A DNA stretch of 33,425 nt, taken from positions 1-33,425 of the forward strand of contig JAUXUD010000072.1 in assembly GCA_030680835.1 (NCBI GenBank). The letters are read 5' to 3'. The stretch comes from Bacteroidota bacterium (GTDB lineage Bacteria; Bacteroidota; Bacteroidia; UKL13-3). The position numbers were made by a program, and so were the translations under genes. This document shows positions 9,021-17,040 of the stretch, piece after piece; the stretch's first letter is position 1, and each line of letters opens with the position of its first letter. The notes beneath the pieces were generated by a model that saw only the letters and a program-made list of their open reading frames with translations, did not search any database and was not told where the DNA came from.

Positions 9021-9917
9021 CTTAGTTAATTGTTGATCAAGTAGTGCAAGGCCTTCCTCAAAACTATGGGGTATATACCCAAGATCATGCATTGCTTTAT
9101 CGAGCCTGAATCCCGTTATTGGCGGGCGCTTGGCCGGTTGTTTGATCCCATCACTGCTTGCCAGGTTCAATAAACTTTTATCAAGCTTCCAAAAATCAGC
9201 AACACGGTATACCAAATCAAACACACTCATAAAATCATTGCCGCTGATATTGTAAATTCCATTAGCTTTTTTTTCAGCAATTAACAAACAACCCAAAGCC
9301 AGATCTTCAGCTAAAGTAGGTGTTCGAAACTGATCAGCAACCACATTAATCTGTTTGCCACTTTCCAACGAATTTTTAGCCCACAATACAATATTGCTCC
9401 TGCTCATATCGCTTACAATTCCATACACCAAAATGGTTCTCACAATCGACCAGTTATTGCTATATTCCATTACTGTCTTTTCTCCTTTCAACTTCGATTC
9501 ACCGTAGTAACTCAATGGCTTTGGAATTTCGCTTTCTGTTAGCGGACCATGCGTACCGTCAAAAATAAAATCGGTTGACAAATGAATAATATGGGTGTTA
9601 AATAGATTACAAGCCTCCACCAGGTACTTTACAGCTTGTATATTCAACAAGTCACAGGCTTCTCTTTCCGTTTCACATGCATCTACATTGGTCATGGCAG
9701 CCGTATTAATTACCGCATCGGGTTTGTGTTTGGCTACAATCAATTTTACTTCTTCGGCATTTGTTATATCAAGACTTTCGTATAAATAACCTGTTTGATC
9801 CGGGTACCGGTCGATACCCCGGGCCGTAGCGATGAGGTTTATATTGCTGCGTGCTTTTAATAAATCTACTAACTTTTGGCCCAGTAGGCCGTTGCTTCCC
9901 GTAATAAGAACTTTCAT
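9000..9917 (-). CDS. RmlD-like NAD(P)-dependent sugar-nucleotide reductase
   Basis: This is a 305-residue short-chain dehydrogenase of the dTDP-4-dehydrorhamnose reductase (RmlD/RfbD) group, which reduces the 4-keto sugar in nucleotide-sugar synthesis. The Rossmann glycine motif is at 6-13 ('TGSNGLLGQ'). The catalytic triad region is 'LSTDFIFDG' (113-121) and Y138xxxK142 in 'YYGESK'. The substrate-side segment 'VVADQFRTPTLAEDLA' is typical of RmlD. It may supply rhamnose or a related sugar for surface glycans, matching the glycosyltransferase in the same strand run, but no rmlA, B or C lies nearby, so the true substrate is open. The C-terminus ends within the heptamer repeat. Confidence 0.87.
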   Translation of the reverse strand: MKVLITGSNGLLGQKLVDLLKARSNINLIATARGIDRYPDQTGYLYESLDITNAEEVKLIVAKHKPDAVINTAAMTNVDACETEREACDLLNIQAVKYLVEACNLFNTHIIHLSTDFIFDGTHGPLTESEIPKPLSYYGESKLKGEKTVMEYSNNWSIVRTILVYGIVSDMSRSNIVLWAKNSLESGKQINVVADQFRTPTLAEDLALGCLLIAEKKANGIYNISGNDFMSVFDLVYRVADFWKLDKSLLNLASSDGIKQPAKRPPITGFRLDKAMHDLGYIPHSFEEGLALLDQQLTKLITHNS

Positions 9918-10064
9918 GAAAAAATAACTATAGATTGAAAAATATTGATCATTATATATTCTTCAATAATAAGCTACCCGTTTCAAATTGCAGAATTTAA
10001 GATTCCGTTCATCAAAAAATAGCTTATTTATGTAAGTTTTCTGCCACTATGTCAGAACTTATTT

Positions 10065-10072
10065 TATCTTTG
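10065..10072 (+). promoter_or_regulatory. Candidate -7 promoter element for the miaB operon
   Basis: TATCTTTG matches the Bacteroidota -7 consensus TAnnTTTG at all fixed positions and lies 29 bp before the miaB ATG. No clean TTTG -33 box is seen at the right distance, only a TTTTC near 10037, so the call is moderate. Confidence 0.45.
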
Positions 10073-10101
10073 CAGCCCTTTAAAAAAGTTAAATATAAGA
10101 T

Positions 10102-11481
10102 ATGAGAGGTGTATTAGCCGATATAGTTCCGGAAAAAGCAAGCAGAAATTTATATATCGAAACCTATGGTTGCGCCATGAATTTGGCTGACAGTGAGGTT
10201 GTAGCTTCTATAATGGCTGATAAAGGTTTTAAAACTACTCAGGACATTCAGGAAGCGGATGTGGTTTTTGTAAACACCTGTTCGATTCGCGATAATGCGG
10301 AGGCCCATGTTTGGGGACGTTTGCGTGAAATAAAACATCAAAAGAAAACCAACCCCGGAATGATTGTAGGTGTTTTGGGCTGTATGGCTGAACGCTTAAA
10401 AACTCAGTTTTTAGAGAAAGAACAAATTATTGATTTGGTTGTAGGGCCCGATGCATACAGGGATATTCCCCAATTGATTGCCCAGGTAGAAGAGGGTCAA
10501 AAGGCTGTAAATGTTTTGTTATCAAGGGAAGAAACATACGCCGAAATTACTCCGGTTAGACTGAGCAGCAATGGCGTTACCGCATTTATAAGCATTATGC
10601 GTGGCTGCGATAATATGTGTTCGTTTTGTGTGGTACCTTTTACCAGAGGACGTGAAAGAAGCCGTGATGCCGCATCCATTGTTCATGAAGCGACCGAACT
10701 CTATAAACAGGGTTATAAAGAAGTAACTTTATTGGGTCAGAATGTTGACTCCTATAAAGAACTCGATTCTGATGGAAATGTATTGAACACGTTTGCACAA
10801 TTGCTGGAACAAGTTGCCCTGATTGCCCCTGATTTGCGCATACGATTTAGCAGCTCACATCCAAAAGATATTACCGATGATGTGTTATATACCATTAAAA
10901 AATACAATAATATCTGCAACTATATCCATTATCCATTGCAGTCTGGTAACAGCAGAATTTTAGAATTGATGAACCGCACCTATGACAGCAATTGGTTCAA
11001 AACACGCCTGAATAAAATAAGAGAAGTATTACCCGATTGCGGGATTTCGAGCGATGTAATTACCGGATTTTGCAGCGAAACGGAAGCAGAGCATCAGGAC
11101 ACCCTTGAAATGTTTAAGTATGCAAATTTTAATTTTGCCTATATGTATCAGTATAGCGCAAGAGCAGGTACACTGGCCTCACGCAGGTATGTCGATGACA
11201 TTCCGGCTGTTGTAAAATTGCGCAGGCTCAATGAAATTATCACGGTCCAGAGTGAAATCAGTATGAAAAAAAACCAGGCTGAAATCGGCAAAATTCAAAC
11301 GGTTTTGATAGAAGGCTTATCTAAAAAATCGGATCAGGATTTTAGAGGAAGAAATGACCAGAACACCGTTGTTATTTTTCCAAAAGAACACTACAAAAAA
11401 GGGGATTATGTTCATGTACTTGTTGAAAAATGTACACAAACAAGTCTCATTGGTAAAGTTGTTGAACAAGTGAAATTTTAA
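10102..11481 (+). CDS. miaB: tRNA-2-methylthio-N6-dimethylallyladenosine synthase MiaB
   Basis: This 459-residue radical-SAM methylthiotransferase converts i6A37 to ms2i6A37 in tRNAs that read codons starting with U. The N-terminal UPF0004 domain has the three cysteines of the auxiliary cluster: C24 ('YGCAMN'), C60 ('NTCSIR') and C94 ('LGCMAE'). The radical-SAM triad is C169-x3-C173-x2-C176 in '[10 protein letters not shown]', followed by '[10 protein letters not shown]'. '[10 protein letters not shown]' is typical of MiaB rather than MtaB or RimO. The C-terminal TRAM domain contains 'LIEGLSKKS...GRNDQN'. It is the first gene of a three-gene operon, and its pairing with a sigma-54 activator is common in Bacteroidota. 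Confidence 0.97.
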   Translation: MRGVLADIVPEKASRNLYIETYGCAMNLADSEVVASIMADKGFKTTQDIQEADVVFVNTCSIRDNAEAHVWGRLREIKHQKKTNPGMIVGVLGCMAERLKTQFLEKEQIIDLVVGPDAYRDIPQLIAQVEEGQKAVNVLLSREETYAEITPVRLSSNGVTAFISIMRGCDNMCSFCVVPFTRGRERSRDAASIVHEATELYKQGYKEVTLLGQNVDSYKELDSDGNVLNTFAQLLEQVALIAPDLRIRFSSSHPKDITDDVLYTIKKYNNICNYIHYPLQSGNSRILELMNRTYDSNWFKTRLNKIREVLPDCGISSDVITGFCSETEAEHQDTLEMFKYANFNFAYMYQYSARAGTLASRRYVDDIPAVVKLRRLNEIITVQSEISMKKNQAEIGKIQTVLIEGLSKKSDQDFRGRNDQNTVVIFPKEHYKKGDYVHVLVEKCTQTSLIGKVVEQVKF

Positions 11482-11509
11482 ATTAAACAGTACGTTAGCT
11501 ACCATAAAC

Positions 11510-12802
11510 ATGCAGCCCGATACTTTTTTCAATACATGGGATTCCTTTTTGTACAATTATCATTTGTATTACAGAAACCTCAGTCAAAAAGGTAAAGAAC
11601 GTTTCATGAAAAGGGTTGAATCTGTTTTAAACAATACCATTATTATCGGCAAGGAAGAACTGGAACTCAATGAACAAATTGAGATACTGGTTGTTGCCAA
11701 CTTGGTTCAGCTTACCTTTGGATTAAAACAATTCTGGTTATATGGTTACGAATACATTTATATATATCCGGATGAATTCACGATTGAGGCAACCGGTCAA
11801 ACAGTAGGAGGTTCAACCTATAACAATAAAATCATTTCATTATCCTGGAAAAATTTTGCACTCGACCATTTAAGACCCAAGGATGGGAAAAATATAAGTT
11901 TCGCGCAATATGCCCTTGCGCTGATAAGAACAGTTTTAAACGGGAAAAGATTTGACTTGTCTTTTGGCAGTTACCTGGATACCTGGTTTGGAATAATTAA
12001 AAAAGAGAGTGCCAATAAATCAGACATGGAAGCGGTTAATAACCTGTCAAACAACAACGATGATCTGGCCTTTGTATTTGCGAAATGTACTGAATTATTT
12101 TTTGAAAAACCCGAGCTGTTTAAAAAAGAATTACCTTCCTCCTATGCACATTTTTGCCTGCTATTAAACCAGGATCCCCTGAATATAACAGAAGATTATG
12201 CATATAATAGAAAACGCCTGAATAAAGTTACGCTGAAAGAACCCCTTCCTCCCTACATAACCCGAAATTATAAATACAAAACCTGGCACTGGAGCTATAA
12301 CCTGGCCTTTTTCGGCTTTGCCATCTGCCCCATGATATTGTATTTTTTGACAGACAACATTCTCATAAACCCACATCAAATATTAACTACAATCATTGCA
12401 ATCGGGATTGTTTTTGCAGTAGTATTTTATTTCCCACTCAAAAAAGCAGGCTTATACAACAATCCTGTTTTGCTTTTAATGAATAGCCTGTTCGGTATTT
12501 CACCCTGTATGATAACCCTTTACTTAATTTTAAACAGTATGTATGGTTATCCTTCTACCAGTCAGATTTCACGACATAAAATTGCGAGTTACTACCAGAC
12601 CCATTCCATTAGATACGCAAATGGAATTTCAACAACTTTTAATTTCAGCGATAGCTTTTTAACGGATTACCCGAAAGCAAGAACATTTGAAACATTTGAG
12701 CAACAAACTTTAAGGGTAGCTACTTTGTTTAATGGAGTTGAATACGAAATTCGAACCGGTTTACTCGGACTTCCCATATTGATAAACAGAAAATTATACT
12801 AA
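11510..12802 (+). CDS. MtfA-related (M90-like) membrane protein lacking the HExxH motif
   Basis: The 430-residue protein resembles the MtfA/M90 zinc-peptidase family in its N-terminal part: 'LSQKGKERFMKRVESVL' (24-40), 'VVANLVQLTFGL' (61-72), 'YEYIYIYPDEF' (80-90) and 'STYNNKIISLSWKNF' (102-116). In active members a 'HEFAHAL' zinc motif follows; here the aligned residues 132-138 read AQYALAL, so both His ligands and the Glu are missing. Three hydrophobic segments follow at about 262-282, 290-309 and 318-342, then a soluble C-terminus. It is therefore probably a non-catalytic membrane protein, perhaps a binding or scaffold factor. It lies 28 bp after miaB, and its stop overlaps the next start (TAATG). 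Confidence 0.72.
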   Translation: MQPDTFFNTWDSFLYNYHLYYRNLSQKGKERFMKRVESVLNNTIIIGKEELELNEQIEILVVANLVQLTFGLKQFWLYGYEYIYIYPDEFTIEATGQTVGGSTYNNKIISLSWKNFALDHLRPKDGKNISFAQYALALIRTVLNGKRFDLSFGSYLDTWFGIIKKESANKSDMEAVNNLSNNNDDLAFVFAKCTELFFEKPELFKKELPSSYAHFCLLLNQDPLNITEDYAYNRKRLNKVTLKEPLPPYITRNYKYKTWHWSYNLAFFGFAICPMILYFLTDNILINPHQILTTIIAIGIVFAVVFYFPLKKAGLYNNPVLLLMNSLFGISPCMITLYLILNSMYGYPSTSQISRHKIASYYQTHSIRYANGISTTFNFSDSFLTDYPKARTFETFEQQTLRVATLFNGVEYEIRTGLLGLPILINRKLY

Positions 12803-14040
12803 TGATGCACATACAGGATATTAAACAACGCTTTGAAATAATCGGAAACTCACCCCTATTAAATATTGCATTGGAAACCGCTGTTAAAGTGTCAACAACC
12901 GACATAACTGTGTTGATTAACGGTGAAAGCGGAGTTGGAAAAGAAGCTTTTTCAAAAATTATTCATGGTTTAAGCAATCGTAAACATGGCCCATTTATAG
13001 CAGTTAACTGTGGTGCCATTCCTGAAGGAACCATCGACAGTGAATTATTTGGGCATGAAAAAGGCTCATTTACCGGAGCGCATGATTTGCGAAAAGGTTA
13101 TTTTGAAACGGTAAGCAGTGGTACTATTTTTTTGGATGAAATTGGTGAATTGCCTTTAGAAACCCAGGCCCGCTTGTTACGGATTTTGGAGAGTGGCGAA
13201 TTTATTAAAGTAGGTTCAAGCAAGGTGCAAAAAACAGATGTGCGGATTATCGCCGCATCAAATAAAGATTTATTGGAACTTGCTGCCAATGGAAGGTTTC
13301 GGGAAGATTTGTATTACCGCCTGTCTACAGTTCCCATAAAAGTACCGCCATTGCGTGAACGGAAGGAAGACATTCATTTGTTATTCCGGAAGTTCAGTGC
13401 CGATTTTGCTGAAAAATATCATTCAAAACCTGTAGTGCTTGAACCCGATGCCCTTAATTTATTGCAGAATTACCGCTGGCCCGGAAACATCAGGCAGTTA
13501 AAAAATATCGCCGAACAATTGTCGGTTTTGGATGAAGATAAGGTTGTGAACGGGAAAGAATTATCCCGTGTATTGCCAGCAGAAAGGTCGGCATTGCCAA
13601 TGTTGATGGGTAACGGCCCCCTTGAACAACAATTTAGTGAGCGTGATATTTTTTATAAGGTATTATACGATTTACGAAAAGATTTAAGCGATTTAAAATC
13701 CATCGTATTCGACATGATGCAGGGAAACAATGCAAATAATATTCCAAAACAGGAAAGTACCTTTACCCATCATTTTAGCTCGCACGACCGGGAAGCAAAT
13801 GCCGCCCAGCCCAATATTGTACCCTTATCAAATACTGCTGTTCCTTCGGCCAATAATCAAATTATCGATATCACCGAAGCACAAAGCGAACCGGAATCCT
13901 TAAGTCTGGAAAGCAAAGAAATTGAGCTGATCACCAAATCTCTTAAAAAGCATCATGGCAAACGCAAAAAAGCTGCACAGGAACTTGGGATTTCGGAAAG
14001 GACGCTTTACAGGAAAATTAAACAGTACGACCTGGAGTAA
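12802..14040 (+). CDS. Sigma-54-dependent transcriptional activator without receiver domain
   Basis: This 412-residue bacterial enhancer-binding protein starts almost directly with the AAA+ domain. Walker A is 'GESGVGKE' (41-48), the sigma-54 contact loop is 'GSFTGA' (88-93), Walker B is 'FLDEIGE' (110-116) and the arginine-finger region is 'FREDLYYRL' (166-174). After a variable linker, a Fis-type helix-turn-helix fills about 375-412 ('HGKRKKAAQELGISERTLYRK'). It uses ATP to open RpoN promoters. With no receiver or sensor domain, activity must be controlled by level, partner or another input; the overlapping membrane protein gene is a candidate. The start overlaps the previous stop; a second ATG at 12805 is equally possible. 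Confidence 0.94.
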   Translation: MMHIQDIKQRFEIIGNSPLLNIALETAVKVSTTDITVLINGESGVGKEAFSKIIHGLSNRKHGPFIAVNCGAIPEGTIDSELFGHEKGSFTGAHDLRKGYFETVSSGTIFLDEIGELPLETQARLLRILESGEFIKVGSSKVQKTDVRIIAASNKDLLELAANGRFREDLYYRLSTVPIKVPPLRERKEDIHLLFRKFSADFAEKYHSKPVVLEPDALNLLQNYRWPGNIRQLKNIAEQLSVLDEDKVVNGKELSRVLPAERSALPMLMGNGPLEQQFSERDIFYKVLYDLRKDLSDLKSIVFDMMQGNNANNIPKQESTFTHHFSSHDREANAAQPNIVPLSNTAVPSANNQIIDITEAQSEPESLSLESKEIELITKSLKKHHGKRKKAAQELGISERTLYRKIKQYDLE

Positions 14041-14047
14041 GCCTTAA

Positions 14048-14175
14048 GAAGCGAGATTTCGAGAGGTGAGAAACGAGACAAGAAATAAGTATGTGATAGG
14101 AATGAGAGGTTGAAATGAAAATCCAGATAAGAATTTTTATTAGTCTCGTCTCTCGATTCTCACTATCTCGATTCT
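14048..14175. repeat. Imperfect inverted repeat of 'cgaga' words between convergent genes
   Basis: Arms at 14048-14081 and 14142-14175 match as reverse complements at about 25 of 34 positions, each made of degenerate repeats of the words cgaga, tcgag and gtgag. It separates the sigma-54 activator gene from the convergent thioredoxin-like gene, so the transcript could fold into a terminator-like hairpin from either side. It could also be a non-coding repeat element. Confidence 0.6.
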
Positions 14176-14188
14176 GGATTTCCCGATT

Positions 14189-14659
14189 CTATTTCTTTCC
14201 GTAGAATTTTTGTTTGATATCAGCTAAAACATTAGCCATCTGCTCTTCGTTTTTGTAACCAACCACAACTTCAGATTTTTTGGCTTTCGGGAATATAAAA
14301 ACAGTTGTTGGATATCCCGAAATCTGGTGATTACTGATGGCTCCGGCCAGTTGTTCACCGGTATATGATTTTCCTTCAAAAGTATACATTACCCCTGTAA
14401 TTTCAGGATTGAACTTAATGGCAATAAAATCCTTGTTTACCAAATCAGAAACTCTTGGCTTTGCATATGCATCCCTGTCCATCCGTTTGCACCAGCCACA
14501 CCAGTCGGTATATACATCAACCAGCATTATTTTATTTTTCTTTTTGGCCAGCTCATAACCTTTATTAAAATCAACCCATTTAATCTCTTCAGCTGTTTTA
14601 AATGAAGTTGCAAACAAGGTTACCACAGACAGTAATAGTATTTTGAATTTATTGTTCAT
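14189..14659 (-). CDS. Periplasmic thioredoxin-like protein (CGWC)
   Basis: The protein has 156 residues, with an N-terminal signal sequence at about 1-20 ('FKILLLSVVTLFATSF') and then one thioredoxin fold. The redox motif is C54-G-W-C57 in 'YTDWCGWCKRM' and the cis-proline is P117 in 'GYPTTVF'. This motif and the short 'DFIAIKFN' strand fit the thioredoxin_7/DUF255-like group, which reduces or shuffles disulfides in the envelope. It may be a lipid-free periplasmic protein, since no lipobox is seen. It is a single gene, convergent with the sigma-54 activator. Partner proteins are unknown. Confidence 0.88.
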   Translation of the reverse strand: MNNKFKILLLSVVTLFATSFKTAEEIKWVDFNKGYELAKKKNKIMLVDVYTDWCGWCKRMDRDAYAKPRVSDLVNKDFIAIKFNPEITGVMYTFEGKSYTGEQLAGAISNHQISGYPTTVFIFPKAKKSEVVVGYKNEEQMANVLADIKQKFYGKK

Positions 14660-14868
14660 ATTTTGAAATTAATTTAAAGTTTCTTCTCTAAAAGTACATT
14701 CTGATTTGACATATATCATGCCAGAATTTATATTTTCAAATAAAAACAAAATTTTTAAATTTTTCTTAAAACTAATCAACAAGGCAGGTAATTGGCGATC
14801 GGTGGTCCGTGATCGATAATTAGTGATCAGTTGTCGGTAATCGTTAACGGGTAATTGGGGTGCAACTG

Positions 14869-14896
14869 GTAAAGACGCGATTAATCGCGTCTCTAC
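14869..14896. repeat. Perfect 20-bp palindrome inside a 28-bp hairpin
   Basis: Bases 14873-14892 (AGACGCGATTAATCGCGTCT) are a perfect palindrome. One mismatch outwards, the pairing extends to 14869-14896 (GTAA...CTAC). It stands in the 281-bp gap between the thioredoxin-like and oxoamine synthase genes, which also holds degenerate 'atcggtaat' words at 14790-14860 with a reverse copy at about 14900-14920. It is probably a REP-type intergenic repeat; it could also serve as terminator for the oxoamine synthase gene. Confidence 0.75.
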
Positions 14897-14940
14897 AGGT
14901 TATCACCGATTACCTTTCTTTAACTGGTTACTTTCCCCTC

Positions 14941-16188
14941 CTAGTCGGCCATTGAAATCACCTTCTGAGCCGTATAACTGCCATTCTTCAGTTTTTCGCG
15001 GATTTCGGTAAAGGCACTTATGGTTTCGGCTACCTGCTCCAGGTTATGTACTGCAGTTGGGATCAGCCTTAATAAAATCATTCCCTTTGGAATAACGGGA
15101 TATACTACCACAGAACAGAAAATATTGTAATTTTCACGTAAATCATGTACTACCGATGCCGATTCTGCCACAGTTCCATGCATGATAACCGGAGTTACAC
15201 AGCTGTTGGTTCTGCCCAAATCAAATCCCTGTTCACGCAATCCTTTTTGCAAAGCGGTCACAATTTTCCACAAATCGGCTTTGAAACCGGGATTTTTTCT
15301 AATCAGATCCAAACGTTTAAGCGCACCAATTACCATAGGCATCGGAACCGATTTGGCATAAATCTGAGAACGTAAATTATAACGTAAAAACTTCACAACA
15401 TCTTTATCAGCAGCAATAAAGCCACCGATTAAAGCCATTGATTTGGCAAAAGTGCCAAAATACATATCTACTCCATCCTGACAATTTTGTTCTTCGGAGG
15501 TACCTGCTCCGGTTTTACCCATGGTACCAAATCCGTGGGCATCATCTACAAATAAACGGAATGAGTATTTTGATTTTAAAGCCACTATATCTGCCAAACG
15601 CCCCTGGGCACCTGTCATTCCAAAAACACCTTCTGTAATTACTAAAACAGCCCCACCCGATTCTTCTGTTAAGCGGGTAGCGCGTTGCAACTGCTTTTCC
15701 AGACTTTCCATATCATTGTGTTCAAACACAAAGCGTTTGCCCATATGTAAGCGTACTCCGTCAACAATACAAGCGTGACTTTCAGCATCATACACAATCA
15801 CATCATGACGGTCAACGATGGCATCAATGGCACTGATCATGCCCTGGTAACCATAATTAAGTAAAACGGCATCTTCCTTATTTTCAAAAGCAGCCAGTTC
15901 CCGGTCCAATTGTTCGTGGTATACACTGTTTCCGCTCATCATGCGGGCTCCCATCGGGTAACCCAGGCCATATTGGGCAGCAGCTTCTGCATCCACTTTC
16001 CGCACTTCAGGATGATTGGCCAGCCCCAGATAATTATTCAAACTCCAGTTTAACATTTCCTTACCTCTAAATGTCATGTAAGGTCCGATTTCGCCTTCCA
16101 GCTTGGGGAACATGTAATAACCATAGGCATCATCGGCATACTGACCCAGAGGACCCACTCTTTGTTTCAATTTCTCAAATAAATCCAT
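14941..16188 (-). CDS. Alpha-oxoamine synthase, probable serine palmitoyltransferase
   Basis: This 415-residue PLP enzyme of the alpha-oxoamine synthase family condenses an acyl-CoA with an amino acid, with loss of CO2. Features are 'NWSLNNYLGLANHPEV' (47-62), 'YDAESHACIVDG' (133-144), 'LFVDDAHGFGTMG' (212-224) and the PLP lysine K249 in 'FGTFAKSMALIGG'. The 'LFEKLKQRVGPLGQYA...FPKLEGEIGP' opening resembles Bacteroidota serine palmitoyltransferase, the first step of sphingolipid synthesis. KBL (2-amino-3-ketobutyrate CoA ligase) or BioF are alternatives. The ATG at 16188 is preferred over a TTG at 16212 because the TTG lies within the -7 box of a good promoter. Confidence 0.87.
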   Translation of the reverse strand: MDLFEKLKQRVGPLGQYADDAYGYYMFPKLEGEIGPYMTFRGKEMLNWSLNNYLGLANHPEVRKVDAEAAAQYGLGYPMGARMMSGNSVYHEQLDRELAAFENKEDAVLLNYGYQGMISAIDAIVDRHDVIVYDAESHACIVDGVRLHMGKRFVFEHNDMESLEKQLQRATRLTEESGGAVLVITEGVFGMTGAQGRLADIVALKSKYSFRLFVDDAHGFGTMGKTGAGTSEEQNCQDGVDMYFGTFAKSMALIGGFIAADKDVVKFLRYNLRSQIYAKSVPMPMVIGALKRLDLIRKNPGFKADLWKIVTALQKGLREQGFDLGRTNSCVTPVIMHGTVAESASVVHDLRENYNIFCSVVVYPVIPKGMILLRLIPTAVHNLEQVAETISAFTEIREKLKNGSYTAQKVISMAD

Positions 16189-16209
16189 AATTACAATTTC
16201 TGATTTTGG

Positions 16210-16241
16210 CAAAAGTAAAGGAATAGGGAACTAATGGCAAA
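16210..16241 (-). promoter_or_regulatory. Bacteroidota-type promoter for the oxoamine synthase gene
   Basis: Read on the minus strand, TTTG (16238-16241) is followed after 20 bp by TACTTTTG (16210-16217), matching TTTG-N17-23-TAnnTTTG. Transcription would begin at about 16203, just before the ATG at 16188. This decides the start codon. Confidence 0.65.
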
Positions 16242-16265
16242 TGATAATTATCAATGAAGATTAAG

Positions 16266-16300
16266 TATGAGGTATTAGGTATGAGGTATGAATTATGAAT
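16266..16300. repeat. Five-unit heptamer repeat TATGAGG/TATGAAT
   Basis: Units are TATGAGG, TATTAGG, TATGAGG, TATGAAT and TATGAAT. They share the 'TATGA' heptamer core seen at 8968-9020, 7 kb away. The array lies upstream of the oxoamine synthase promoter. Confidence 0.75.
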
Positions 16301-16323
16301 TAATGTCGTTTGTTGATGTTTTG

Positions 16324-16398
16324 TTCGACCCCGATGGGGTCGCATGTTTATAGCAGGTTGCATGTATTCTATAAACCTACGACCCCATCGGGGTCGAA
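16324..16398. repeat. REP-like inverted repeat with self-palindromic arms
   Basis: Left arm TTCGACCCCGATGGGGTCG (16324-16342) and right arm (16380-16398) are perfect 19-bp reverse complements, and each arm is itself a small hairpin (CGACCCC/GGGGTCG). Pairing continues inward with 'gtttatag'/'ctataaac'. This double-hairpin form is like REP/BIME elements moved by RAYT transposases. No transposase gene is in the window. It could also block read-through between 16188 and 16460. Confidence 0.85.
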
Positions 16399-16459
16399 TA
16401 CGGCAAGCATTCCCCTTAATTAAACAATATTGATTTACGATTAAGGATTGACATGAATC

Positions 16460-16597
16460 ATGAACGGTTTTTGTTTTTCCTTTTTGTATGTTTGTCTGGC
16501 ATTTCCAACTAATACCAATTTTGATGAGGCGCTAAAAAAACAAGGTGAAAAGTTGGAAAGTCTGCGAGACAAAATTGAGAAATTAAAGGAGGAATAA
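16460..16597 (+). CDS. Candidate 45-residue peptide with coiled-coil tail
   Basis: ATG at 16460 to TAA at 16597 encodes a hydrophobic start ('MNGFCFSFLYVCLAFP') and a charged helical tail ('LKKQGEKLESLRDKIEKLK'). An ORF in another frame from 16453 gives 'MNHERFLFFLFVCLSG', a better-looking signal peptide, before a stop, so this may be the remnant of a longer secreted protein disrupted by a frameshift. It ends 20 bp before the lipoprotein gene. No family recognised, and it may not be translated. Confidence 0.3.
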   Translation: MNGFCFSFLYVCLAFPTNTNFDEALKKQGEKLESLRDKIEKLKEE

Positions 16598-16617
16598 TTT
16601 TTAAAATAATTATTGAC

Positions 16618-17040
16618 ATGAAAAATTCCTTGCATAAAATAATTTTACACGGCAAATTGCTTTTTTTGTCAATTTTACTTTTGGTAGTTGCCTGTAAGAA
16701 GGATAATAAAACCTCAAACAATTCAAATAATATTAAAATTTATTCGGGATATGGAGTAGTAGGGCAGACAGCTGGAGGTTGCACTAAAATAATTAAGCTG
16801 TATCAGGGCTATGAAAACATTATAATTCTATTTAGAAATGATGTTTTAATGGATAGTTCGGTTACTTCAACCCGAAACGATACGATTTATGGAAGATGGG
16901 GATTACCAGGCGAAATGAGTTTAGGTGATTCCATATATTTTGAATACAGGGTTGAATATAACCTAAGTCGATGTTTTGGTACAGGTATGGATATCTATCC
17001 TCCAAATGTTTTCGTTACAAAAATCAGTATATTAAAATGA
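16618..17040 (+). CDS. Small lipoprotein, unknown function
   Basis: The protein has 140 residues. A signal peptide with a lipobox ends at 'LLVVACKKDN' (Cys at about 26), the classic Bacteroidota lipoprotein start. The rest is a compact, probably beta-rich domain with 'YSGYGVVGQTAGGC' and 'MSLGDSIYFEYRV', ending 'PPNVFVTKISIL'. Parts match the lipoprotein at 17321-17689 ('LIIGDTIQFYYRL', 'APPHFEFFISKAL'), so the two are probably diverged paralogues. Its stop overlaps the ATG of the broken gene downstream. No function is recognised. Confidence 0.75.
   Translation: MKNSLHKIILHGKLLFLSILLLVVACKKDNKTSNNSNNIKIYSGYGVVGQTAGGCTKIIKLYQGYENIIILFRNDVLMDSSVTSTRNDTIYGRWGLPGEMSLGDSIYFEYRVEYNLSRCFGTGMDIYPPNVFVTKISILK

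Noticed and set aside
14873-14892. CRISPR or phage attachment site
   Set aside because: No spacers, repeat array, integrase or tRNA nearby; the palindrome is best seen as a repeat hairpin.
16189-16212. Upstream TTG start for the oxoamine synthase
   Set aside because: The TTG lies in the -7 promoter box, so it would not be transcribed; the ATG at 16188 matches family starts.
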